DNA from: an uncultured Prevotellaceae bacterium
GTDB taxonomy: Bacteria > Bacteroidota > Bacteroidia > Bacteroidales > Bacteroidaceae
Direction: 5' to 3'
DNA length: 64,000 bases
Assembly (NCBI GenBank): GCA_902776475.1
Contig: CACYQD010000006.1
Span: forward strand, 62,001-126,000
The position numbers were made by a program, and so were the translations under genes. The notes below the pieces were generated by a model. It searched no databases. It had not been told where the DNA came from and saw only the letters and a list, made by a program, of their open reading frames with translations. Positions 27,840 through 35,337 of this stretch are shown one piece after another (position 1 is the stretch's first letter; every line of letters begins with the position of its first letter).

Positions 27840-28640
27840 TTAGTCTCTGAGGATATTGACGAGCAGAGATGCGACAGAGGTGGAAATACTGATGAAGGAG
27901 AACCAAATGGTAGTGGACTGACCGAGAGCAGAGTTCTTGGCCTTGGTGGCGTTGGGCTCCACGTAGATGACATCATTCTGCTGCACGTAATAATACGGAG
28001 AGTTGATGAAGTTGGCATCGGTCAGGTCAATACGATGGATGGACTTCTTGCCTGTGGCATCCTCACGAATGAGGAGCACATTCTGACGCTTACCATAGAG
28101 GGTGAGGTCACCACCACTTGCGAGAGCCTCGAGGAGACTCATCTTCTCTGTTGTGACAGGCACCACTTTCGGAGATGAGAAATCACCGATAAGGGTGACA
28201 CGGTAACTGGACATACGCACGGTGACGACGGGTTTCTCTGACTTGGCGAGATAAGGAGCGATCTTCGACTCAATCAGCGTCTCGCACTCTTTCTTGGTCA
28301 GGCCCACGACGGGAATACGTCCGATGACAGGGAAATTGATTGTACCATCGTTGTCCACCAGATAGCTCTGGAGCATACCGCCACTGGAAGCAAGGCTACC
28401 GTCAGTACCCAGATGGCGCTGCACGGTGAGGTTGAACGGGCTGGAGACAGCTGGGTCAGTGGTATGCACGGTAATCTGCAGAGCATCTTTCGGTTTGATC
28501 CTGGCGTCATAGAGATATTGTGACGCTGCAAGACTGATACTGTCGATATTCTGCATGTAAGGCACCTGCTTGCTGGTGGTGCAACTGTCCATGAACATAA
28601 CTGCCACTATGGCGAACAATGGTAAAAGAAATTTCTTCAT
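27840..28640 (-). CDS. Wza-like polysaccharide export outer-membrane lipoprotein
   Basis: This 266-residue protein starts with a lipoprotein signal peptide (lipobox Cys in VMFMDSCTTS). It has a polysaccharide biosynthesis/export domain (about 45-150, with YRIKPxD-like DARIKPKDALQI) and an SLBB domain (about 155-235, VTLIGDFSSPKVVPV). It ends in a hydrophobic helix of about 20 residues that could cross the outer membrane. Such proteins form the outer-membrane pore for capsule or exopolysaccharide export. In Bacteroidetes they usually sit beside a Wzc-like tyrosine kinase and glycosyltransferases, none of which is nearby, so this is an isolated copy. The signal peptide sets the start at 28640 although the frame is open to 28691. 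Confidence 0.9.
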   Translation of the reverse strand: MKKFLLPLFAIVAVMFMDSCTTSKQVPYMQNIDSISLAASQYLYDARIKPKDALQITVHTTDPAVSSPFNLTVQRHLGTDGSLASSGGMLQSYLVDNDGTINFPVIGRIPVVGLTKKECETLIESKIAPYLAKSEKPVVTVRMSSYRVTLIGDFSSPKVVPVTTEKMSLLEALASGGDLTLYGKRQNVLLIREDATGKKSIHRIDLTDANFINSPYYYVQQNDVIYVEPNATKAKNSALGQSTTIWFSFISISTSVASLLVNILRD

Positions 28641-28755
28641 TTTATCGATATAGAATTTTAAAATTTCTGCAAAATTAATGCTTTTTTTCAAACTGACAAA
28701 TAATTTTGCTTAAAAAGATAGGAGTGATGGAGGTTTGTCGGCGAAAACGACAAGA

Positions 28756-28792
28756 CATCCCCTGTCTTCCATCTCTGGAAATACAGGGGATG
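28756..28792 (-). terminator. Hairpin after uxaC
   Basis: CATCCCCTGT and ACAGGGGATG form a perfect 10-bp stem, extended by an inner TTCC/GGAA pair. It lies about 30 bases past the uxaC stop codon on the minus strand, with a broken T-run (TCTTGTCGTTTT) after it. Confidence 0.65.
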
Positions 28793-28824
28793 CCATTGAG
28801 AATGAGGTGGAAACAACCTCAGTA

Positions 28825-30228
28825 TTAATAGAACTTGAAGTAATTGCGTGCGTTGTTGTAGCTGATGTCTTCCACCATCCTGTAGAGTGACTCCATGTCG
28901 TCGGGCAGCAGACCCTTCTCCACATCATTGCCGAGGAGATTGCAGAGCAGGCGTCTGAAGTACTCATGACGAGGATAAGACAAGAAGGAACGTGAGTCGG
29001 TGAGCATACCGACGAAACGGCTGAGCAGACCGAGGACAGAGAGGGCGTTCATCTGACGTGTCATGCCATCAAGCTGGTCGTTGAACCACCATCCCGAACC
29101 GAATTGGATCTTTCCAGGGCAGCTACCATCCTGGAAATTGCCCAGCATCGTGGCGATGACCTCATTGGCGCAGGGATTGAGCGTATAAATAATGGTACGC
29201 GTGAGTTTACCCTGTTTGTTGAGGTTGTTGAGGAAATGACTCATGGCGCGGGCCGTGTTAAACTCACCGATGGAGTCGAAACCGGTATCCGGACCCAGTC
29301 TGTCGTACATCAGGCTGTTGTTGTCGCGGATAGCACCATAATGGAACTGCTGTGTCCAGTTGCTGGCATGGTCCATCTCAGCCATAACGGTGAGGAAGCA
29401 GTGCTTGAACTGCCTGGTCTCTGACTCCAGCAGACTTTGTCCTCTCATGGCCTTCTCGAAGATGATCTCAATCTGGCTGTCGGTGTAGGGTTCATCATAG
29501 AATTCCTCGATACCATGGTCGCTGAGACGGCAACCGTTCTCATGGAAGAAGTCATGGCGCTTCTGCAGGGCATCGACCATGTCCTTGAAGGACTTGATTT
29601 CCATGTCAGCCACCTCTGCGAGTTGCTTCACATAAGCAGGAAACTCCGGCTTCTCGATGTTCATTGCCTTGTCTGGTCTCCAAGCAGGAATCATCTTAAC
29701 CTCAAAGCCGCTCTCACGGGTCTGTTTGTGGAATCTGAGGTCATCGACGGGGTCGTCGGTCGTGCAGACACACTCCACATTGTAACGCCTCATGAAACCC
29801 CTTGCTGTATATTCGGGCAACTGAAGTTTCTCGTTGCACTCATCAAAAATCTCCCTTGCCGTCTTTGGACTGAGCAGTTTCTCGATACCAAAAGCTGTCT
29901 TGAGCTCAAGGTGTGTCCAATGATACAACGGATTGCGGAAAGTATAAGGTACTGTCTCAGCCCACTTCTCAAATTTCTCCCAGTCGGTGGTGTCTTTTCC
30001 GGTGCAGAAGCGCTCGTCGACGCCATTGGTGCGCATGGCACGCCACTTATAGTGATCACCGCCAAGCCACAACTCGGTGATGGAACTGAACTTGTGGTCA
30101 GAAGCCACCATTTCGGGAATCAAGTGACAATGATAGTCGATAATGGGCATGCGTGAAGCATGATTGTGATAAAGATCCTGCGCAGTTTTGGTCTCAAGCA
30201 GGAAATTTTCATCCATGAATTTTTTCAT
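28825..30228 (-). CDS. uxaC: Glucuronate isomerase (uronate isomerase)
   Basis: This 467-residue cytoplasmic enzyme converts D-glucuronate to D-fructuronate, and D-galacturonate to D-tagaturonate, the first step of uronate catabolism. The amidohydrolase-fold metal site DYHCHL is near residue 31-36. YHWTHLEL near residue 100 and the C-terminal SYPRHEYFRRLLC block are also typical. Length is normal. It is a single gene in this window, without uxuA/uxuB or kdg genes. It fits use of glucuronic acid cut from xylan or galacturonic acid from pectin, whose hydrolases lie 5-20 kb away. An in-frame ATG at 30216 is an alternative start. A TATTTTTG box at 30289-30296 on this strand is the likely promoter. 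Confidence 0.95.
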   Translation of the reverse strand: MKKFMDENFLLETKTAQDLYHNHASRMPIIDYHCHLIPEMVASDHKFSSITELWLGGDHYKWRAMRTNGVDERFCTGKDTTDWEKFEKWAETVPYTFRNPLYHWTHLELKTAFGIEKLLSPKTAREIFDECNEKLQLPEYTARGFMRRYNVECVCTTDDPVDDLRFHKQTRESGFEVKMIPAWRPDKAMNIEKPEFPAYVKQLAEVADMEIKSFKDMVDALQKRHDFFHENGCRLSDHGIEEFYDEPYTDSQIEIIFEKAMRGQSLLESETRQFKHCFLTVMAEMDHASNWTQQFHYGAIRDNNSLMYDRLGPDTGFDSIGEFNTARAMSHFLNNLNKQGKLTRTIIYTLNPCANEVIATMLGNFQDGSCPGKIQFGSGWWFNDQLDGMTRQMNALSVLGLLSRFVGMLTDSRSFLSYPRHEYFRRLLCNLLGNDVEKGLLPDDMESLYRMVEDISYNNARNYFKFY

Positions 30229-30306
30229 AAGAAAATGTTATTTATAGTTAGTGATTATTTTTTAAGGTCTGCTGTTTTTAAAGTTTTGCAAAAATACAGA
30301 AATTAT

Positions 30307-30337
30307 TTTGAAAACTATCAAAAATCGTCTATATTTG
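30307..30337 (+). promoter_or_regulatory. Promoter for the asparaginase gene
   Basis: TTTG at 30307-30310, a 19-base spacer and TATATTTG at 30330-30337 lie 20 bases before the start codon. The divergent uxaC -7 box lies at 30289-30296, so the two promoters are back to back. Confidence 0.7.
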
Positions 30338-30357
30338 CAGTAAATTTAACGTAAACG

Positions 30358-31428
30358 ATGTCGTACATGGAAAATTCTGCAGACCATACTGCTTTTGTTC
30401 ACACTGGAAAGGTGCTTCTTATCTATACCGGCGGGACGATCGGCATGGGCTGCAATCCACGTACAAAAGCGCTTGAACCTCTTGATTTCAGGTATCTGGT
30501 GGAAAACATGCCTGAATTTCAGTATCTCCAGACCACCATCGACACCTATCTCTTCGACCCGCCTGTGGATTCAAGCGACATGACCCCTTCGCTTTGGGCG
30601 GAACTGGTCCGTATCATCTCCCGCAACTACTACATGTATGACGGTTTCGTCATCCTCCACGGCACCGATACGATGGCCTTCACCGCCTCTGCCCTGTCGT
30701 TCATGCTTGAGAACCTGACCAAGCCCGTGATTCTTACCGGCAGCCAACTGCCCATCGGCCAACTCCGCACAGACGGCAAGGAGAACCTCGTGACCAGCAT
30801 CGAACTGGCCTCTGCACACCATCCCGACGGTCGTGCCATGGTGCCGGAAGTGTGCATCTTCTTCGGTGGTCAGTTGCTCAGAGGCAACCGCTCCACCAAG
30901 CAATCAGCTGATGGTTTCAATGCCTTCGCCACGTTCAACTATCCTGTATTATGCCATGCCGGCGTCAACTTTGTCTTTCATGACCATCACATCCTCACCC
31001 CTGACTACAGTATGGGCATGAAGCCTCATACCGCCATGGACCCCCACGTCATCGTGATGTCACTGTTTCCTGGCATCCAGGAGTGTTTCCTCCGTCATGT
31101 TTTTGAGGCACCGGAACTGCGTGCCGTGGTGATGCGGACGTTTGGCAGCGGCAATGCGCCCCAAAGTCCCTGGCTCATCCGCCTGCTCCGAGAGGCAAGT
31201 GAACGAGGTGTCACGATCGTGAACATCAGCCAGTGTGTTTCCGGCGCAGTGGAAATGAACCGTTACGACACAGGATTGCAATTAAAAGACGCTGGGGTTG
31301 TCAGCGGCTACGACAGCACGGTTGAAAGTGCTGTCACCAAACTGATGTATCTTCAAGCCCGTTTCGACGACTACCACACCATCCGTGACTATATGAACCG
31401 CTCCATCTGCGGTGAAATCAGCCTATGA
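30358..31428 (+). CDS. ansA: Type I (cytoplasmic) L-asparaginase
   Basis: This 356-residue enzyme hydrolyses L-asparagine to aspartate and ammonia. The first catalytic threonine lies in IYTGGTIGM near residue 24-27 and the second in LHGTDTMAFTASAL near residue 100; DGKENL is also conserved. There is no signal peptide, which fits the cytoplasmic type I group. Length is typical. The start codon follows the promoter closely. Rubrerythrin is encoded 31 bases downstream on the same strand and may be cotranscribed. Confidence 0.93.
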   Translation: MSYMENSADHTAFVHTGKVLLIYTGGTIGMGCNPRTKALEPLDFRYLVENMPEFQYLQTTIDTYLFDPPVDSSDMTPSLWAELVRIISRNYYMYDGFVILHGTDTMAFTASALSFMLENLTKPVILTGSQLPIGQLRTDGKENLVTSIELASAHHPDGRAMVPEVCIFFGGQLLRGNRSTKQSADGFNAFATFNYPVLCHAGVNFVFHDHHILTPDYSMGMKPHTAMDPHVIVMSLFPGIQECFLRHVFEAPELRAVVMRTFGSGNAPQSPWLIRLLREASERGVTIVNISQCVSGAVEMNRYDTGLQLKDAGVVSGYDSTVESAVTKLMYLQARFDDYHTIRDYMNRSICGEISL

Positions 31429-31459
31429 ATGATTTATTCACTTATTAACTTATACACAA

Positions 31460-32002
31460 ATGAAGGAATTAAAAGGAACCAAGACCGAGCGCAACCTGCA
31501 GGAAGCTTTTGCAGGAGAGAGCCAAGCACGCAACAAGTACACCTATTGGGCATCCAAAGCCAAGAAAGATGGTTATCAGCAGATCGCAGCCATTTTCGAG
31601 GAGACCGCCAACAACGAGAAAGAGCATGCCAAGATGTGGTTCAAACTCCTTGAAGGAGGTGGCATCCGCAGTACGGTAGAGAATCTGAAAGCTGCTGCTG
31701 ACGGCGAGAATTTTGAGTGGACCGACATGTATGACCGCATGGCCCGTGAGGCGGAGGAAGAAGGTTTTGAGGAAATCGCCGCCAAATTCCGTGGTGTAGC
31801 CGCCATCGAGAAGCATCATGAGGAGCGCTATCGCAAACTTCTCCAGAATATCGAGGACAAAGTGGTGTTCTCACGCGAGGGCGACTGCATCTGGCAGTGC
31901 CGCAACTGTGGCCATATCGTAGTCGGCAAGGCCGCTCCAGAGGTATGCCCTGTCTGCGATCACCCACAAAGCTACTTTGAACTTGTGGCCCAGAATTACT
32001 AA
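31460..32002 (+). CDS. rbr: Rubrerythrin
   Basis: This 180-residue cytoplasmic peroxidase protects anaerobes from hydrogen peroxide. The N-terminal ferritin-like four-helix domain carries the di-iron ligands in [28 protein letters not shown] and [11 protein letters not shown]. The C-terminal rubredoxin-type domain has paired CxxC motifs, CRNCGH and CPVCDH, which bind one iron. Length and arrangement are standard. It follows ansA by 31 bases and ends at a strong terminator. Confidence 0.96.
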   Translation: MKELKGTKTERNLQEAFAGESQARNKYTYWASKAKKDGYQQIAAIFEETANNEKEHAKMWFKLLEGGGIRSTVENLKAAADGENFEWTDMYDRMAREAEEEGFEEIAAKFRGVAAIEKHHEERYRKLLQNIEDKVVFSREGDCIWQCRNCGHIVVGKAAPEVCPVCDHPQSYFELVAQNY

Positions 32003-32025
32003 AAGGATTCAACGGACATCAACAC

Positions 32026-32066
32026 AAAACTTCCAAGTCTCCATCATGGCAGACTTGGAAGTTTTT
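32026..32066. terminator. Bidirectional intrinsic terminator
   Basis: ACTTCCAAGTCT at 32029-32040 and AGACTTGGAAGT at 32051-32062 form a perfect 12-bp stem flanked by AAAA and TTTT. It can end both rubrerythrin and the convergent AraC-type gene. Confidence 0.9.
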
Positions 32067-32067
32067 A

Positions 32068-32952
32068 TTATACGATGATGCGTGTCTTGCGGTAGTTCTC
32101 CCGGAACTCAGTCGGACTGCATCCTTTTTTCTTTTTGAAAATGCGGTTGAAATTGCTGAGATTGTTGAAACCGCACCCGAAACTGATCTCAGAGACGCTT
32201 CTTGACGTATCGACCAGCATCCTGGAGGCGGCACCCAGGCGAATGTCGATGATATAATCCGTGAGGTTCCGGCCGGTATGCAGTTTGAAGAATCTGCTGA
32301 AGGCACTCGGACTCATACCGGCAATGTCAGCCAACATGGCGAGTCTCACCTCCTCCATGTAATTCTTGCTGATGTAGTTCTTGACCTTCAGAATCCTGCG
32401 GCTGTCATCTTCCACGGCGATTTTCGCAAAACTGGATGAAGCAAGCGGTTTGGCATCAGGACATTTCGACAATTCATACAGGATGGTGAGAAACTGGATG
32501 ACAGCATAGAAGCCCTCTTTGATGGAACTGAGGGAGTCGAGCAATCCATATACCTTCATGATGGCGCTGACGGGAAAACTCAGTCCCTTTCTTGCCTCAT
32601 TCATCATCTTGGTCACGGACAGGAAAGGCGTGCGTCCGAAAAGCGTGTCTTCACCCACATGGAAATCAAACTGAACGGTGATCTCACGGATGTCATCGCT
32701 CGTACATGTGTTCTGCTCCCAGACATGCTCCAAATCAGGACTCGTAATCAAGACCAAGTCATATTCACCGATAACCTCATTGCTGTCGCCCACAATACGC
32801 CTTACACCAGCAGCATGCTCCACGAAGTTGAGCTCAAACACTTCATGGTTGTGGATGGGATAGGTGAACTCCTTCTTTCGCCGGTCCGCGATATAGAGCA
32901 CATCCTTACCCATCAGCGGGGTTATCTCATGTATGATCCGTCTTTCTTCCAT
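32068..32952 (-). CDS. AraC family transcriptional regulator with cupin-type sensor
   Basis: This 294-residue DNA-binding protein has an N-terminal cupin-like ligand-binding domain (about 15-110, with the HNHEVFELNFV strand). Its C-terminal pair of AraC helix-turn-helix motifs lies at about residues 205-285: LADIAGMSPSAFSRFFK and then SVSEISFGCGFNNLSNFNRIFKK. Such regulators usually respond to a sugar or related metabolite. It begins 7 bases after dapA, so the two are cotranscribed, but this gives no clue to its ligand. The region around it includes sugar-acid and xylan genes, so a role in their control is possible but not shown. Confidence 0.92.
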   Translation of the reverse strand: MEERRIIHEITPLMGKDVLYIADRRKKEFTYPIHNHEVFELNFVEHAAGVRRIVGDSNEVIGEYDLVLITSPDLEHVWEQNTCTSDDIREITVQFDFHVGEDTLFGRTPFLSVTKMMNEARKGLSFPVSAIMKVYGLLDSLSSIKEGFYAVIQFLTILYELSKCPDAKPLASSSFAKIAVEDDSRRILKVKNYISKNYMEEVRLAMLADIAGMSPSAFSRFFKLHTGRNLTDYIIDIRLGAASRMLVDTSRSVSEISFGCGFNNLSNFNRIFKKKKGCSPTEFRENYRKTRIIV

Positions 32953-32959
32953 CAGAAGA

Positions 32960-33847
32960 TTACAATTTCAATCCCTTGAGAATCTCACTCATTTTCTGCA
33001 GTGTAGTTACCCTTGTAGGCACCAATGGCAACCGCAGGACATTTTCTATGAATCCCATTTCATGGAGCAAGGCTTTCACACCTGCCGGATTGCCATCCAC
33101 AAAGAGAAGACTGTAAAGGTCGGTGAATTTATGGTGGATTTTCCTGGCTGCCTCATACTCGTTGTTGAACTCCAAGCGGATCATTCTCGAAAATTCCTTG
33201 GGAAGTGCATTGCCGATGACAGAGATCACACCCACAGCGCCGCTGGCCACCATAGGATAGGTCAGCGCATCATCACCACTGATGATGTCAAATTCTGCTG
33301 GTTTGTGCTTGATGATCTCATCAACCAATTCAAGACTGCCGCTGGCCTCCTTGATGGCGACAATATTATCACAGTCATGCGCCAACCGGCAAGTGGTCTC
33401 CGCCTTCATGAGGATTCCTGTACGGCCCGGCACATTATAGAGGACCACAGGCAGACTTGTCGCCTCTGCAATGGCTTTGAAATGCCGGTAAAGTCCCTCC
33501 TGAGAAGGCTTATTATAATATGGGCATACGCTTAATACGCCATCAATACCTTGGAAATCGCCTGTCTTGAGTTGCTCCACCACGCCAGCTGTATTATTGC
33601 CGCCACAGCCCATGAGGATAGGTACCCTACCCTTCACCTGCTTCACAATCTGGTTCTTGATAAGACTTTTTTCCTCCTCAGTCAAACAGGGAGTCTCGCC
33701 AGTGGTAGCGAGTATGCAAAGGAAATCGGCACCGTTCTCGAGTTGGTAGTCAACAAGCCGCTCTAACGCGTCATAATCCACACTACCATCTGTCTTGAAG
33801 GGTGTGACAAGGGCTATTCCAAGCCCTTTAAAAATATTCTGAGCCAT
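32960..33847 (-). CDS. dapA: 4-hydroxy-tetrahydrodipicolinate synthase
   Basis: This enzyme of 295 residues condenses pyruvate with aspartate semialdehyde in lysine and diaminopimelate synthesis. It has the (beta/alpha)8 fold. The TTGE motif appears in LATTGETP, the conserved tyrosine in YYNKPSQEGLYRHF and YNVPGRTG, and the Schiff-base lysine in IVAIKEASGS. Family members start at MAQNIFKG, so 33847 is preferred over 33874. A promoter is present at 33901-33931, and the leader carries a G+C-rich hairpin. AraC-type regulator gene follows. Confidence 0.94.
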   Translation of the reverse strand: MAQNIFKGLGIALVTPFKTDGSVDYDALERLVDYQLENGADFLCILATTGETPCLTEEEKSLIKNQIVKQVKGRVPILMGCGGNNTAGVVEQLKTGDFQGIDGVLSVCPYYNKPSQEGLYRHFKAIAEATSLPVVLYNVPGRTGILMKAETTCRLAHDCDNIVAIKEASGSLELVDEIIKHKPAEFDIISGDDALTYPMVASGAVGVISVIGNALPKEFSRMIRLEFNNEYEAARKIHHKFTDLYSLLFVDGNPAGVKALLHEMGFIENVLRLPLVPTRVTTLQKMSEILKGLKL

Positions 33848-33862
33848 AACAATTACTAATTC

Positions 33863-33885
33863 GGCGGCAATCAAAAAACGCCGCC
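33863..33885 (-). promoter_or_regulatory. G+C-rich hairpin in the dapA leader
   Basis: GGCGGC and GCCGCC are perfect 6-base arms around an 11-base T-rich loop. The hairpin lies between the promoter and the ATG at 33847, near the 5' end of the transcript. It could stabilise the mRNA or affect translation; no known riboswitch is recognised. Confidence 0.45.
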
Positions 33886-33900
33886 TATGCTGATTGCGTG

Positions 33901-33931
33901 CAAAGTTACGAAAAAACGAGGGCAGAACAAA
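33901..33931 (-). promoter_or_regulatory. Promoter for dapA
   Basis: On the minus strand TTTG (33928-33931), a 19-base spacer and TAACTTTG (33901-33908) match the Bacteroidetes promoter. Transcription would start near 33894. Confidence 0.7.
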
Positions 33932-33990
33932 ACAAATCCTTTTGTTTTTTCTTGTGAGTTGAAGTAACCATAGTGTTCCCCTTCATAAAT

Positions 33991-34016
33991 TACCCCTCTC
34001 ACGATGGAGAGGGGTA
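33991..34016. repeat. Short intergenic palindrome, CCCCTCTC-type
   Basis: TACCCCTCTC and GAGAGGGGTA form a perfect 10-bp stem with a 6-base loop. It lies just past the phosphatase stop codon and resembles the elements at 3018 and 3062. Confidence 0.65.
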
Positions 34017-34032
34017 AGGAAACTGTCTTTGG

Positions 34033-35313
34033 CTATTTGGTTTGTGAAGCCTGAAGCACTTTGTTGCAGCGATCGGTATAGAATTTCCGGAAATCCGACC
34101 ATTTGTAGTAGGGAGCGCAGTCCGTCGGAACGGGAAGCGTGGCCTCTGCTCCATTGAGCAGACATTTTAAGAGCACGTCAGCACCGCTTTTCTTACTACG
34201 ATAGAATACCAGCTGGATGTTGGAGGCTTTACATGTCTCCCAGTTCTGATAGCAGTATTTCACCTCATAAGGATCTTCTGGGTCGAGGTCGGCCCCATTG
34301 ATACCCATCAAGACGGTCAGAGGCCCGAGACAGGTGTCATGTCCGAAACGAAGGTCAGAGATACGGTCGCTCTGTCCGCTGATCACGGCGTCAGCCTTCT
34401 TGATGATGTCCTGAAGGATGGGAATCATGTCGTATTGAGGAGTGAACACCCAGGAATAAGACCCCAGGTTGGATGCTTCCCACTGTTGGGCCATTTCCTC
34501 ATCGGTGACGATATTCCCCATCATCCCCTCATGACCGATATTCGGCAGAGAAGAATATAGATTGATGAGGTCGCTGCCGATGCGCTCTGGGTTGCCAGGC
34601 AAACCTTCCGTTGAAGTGAAGACACGTGCGACGACCTTGCCTCTCAATGTGTTGTCACTCTTAAACTGGTCACGGTTTTTCTCGTATTTCGCCTTTGCCC
34701 TCGGGAACTGATGCTTCACCGGGTTCTGCCGGTCTGTGGGAACCACTCCGTCGAGGGTGAACCTTGAAGACTGTTCACGAATTTCGATTTTTGGATTACA
34801 TTGCACGAGTTCCTGGCAGAAAGACGCCATGCTGATTACGCATCGGCCCGTGAGAGAGGAGATGGCAAGCACATTCCCACCCTTCTTAAACACTTCGGGG
34901 AAGTTGTCATACATGGTATGGGCAATGCGCTGATGCTGTTCCCAACCCAACTGTGTGAGTTCGCTGACACCCGTTTTCAGTTCATCCTTGGCCTCCATGA
35001 ATTTGACATAAAATGCCTTGCCCTCAGCAGTGAGGAGGTTTTTGCGTTGAGCCTGCGACAAAAGACTGTCGAGGTCTCTATACAACTGATCGTTCCAGTA
35101 ATATCGCGATCCATGACGGCCATAATGGCTGATATAAAATGGCTTATAGCCTTTTGGCGATTTTGTCAGATTCGGCTTTTCAGAAGGGTATGGGCAATCC
35201 ATACCATAAGCTCTGTAAGGATAGGCCTTTATCTGATCGAAGGGATTGACACGTTGTCCCCAAGCCATCAGCACACAAAGCACGAACGACAGGGATAGCA
35301 GGATTTTTTTCAT
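34033..35313 (-). CDS. Secreted histidine acid phosphatase (multiple inositol polyphosphate phosphatase/phytase type)
   Basis: This 426-residue protein has a signal peptide ending in AWGQ and the branch-2 histidine phosphatase motif RHGSR at residues 66-70, where His67 would be phosphorylated. The second catalytic element, GHD, is near residue 324. The overall pattern fits the MINPP/phytase-like group found in gut Bacteroidetes, which release phosphate from inositol phosphates, but other phosphate esters are possible. It starts 24 bases after the GH3 gene, so it is probably the last gene of the minus-strand xylan group. Confidence 0.88.
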   Translation of the reverse strand: MKKILLSLSFVLCVLMAWGQRVNPFDQIKAYPYRAYGMDCPYPSEKPNLTKSPKGYKPFYISHYGRHGSRYYWNDQLYRDLDSLLSQAQRKNLLTAEGKAFYVKFMEAKDELKTGVSELTQLGWEQHQRIAHTMYDNFPEVFKKGGNVLAISSLTGRCVISMASFCQELVQCNPKIEIREQSSRFTLDGVVPTDRQNPVKHQFPRAKAKYEKNRDQFKSDNTLRGKVVARVFTSTEGLPGNPERIGSDLINLYSSLPNIGHEGMMGNIVTDEEMAQQWEASNLGSYSWVFTPQYDMIPILQDIIKKADAVISGQSDRISDLRFGHDTCLGPLTVLMGINGADLDPEDPYEVKYCYQNWETCKASNIQLVFYRSKKSGADVLLKCLLNGAEATLPVPTDCAPYYKWSDFRKFYTDRCNKVLQASQTK

Positions 35314-35337
35314 GAAAGAAAGGGTTTGCAGTTCATA

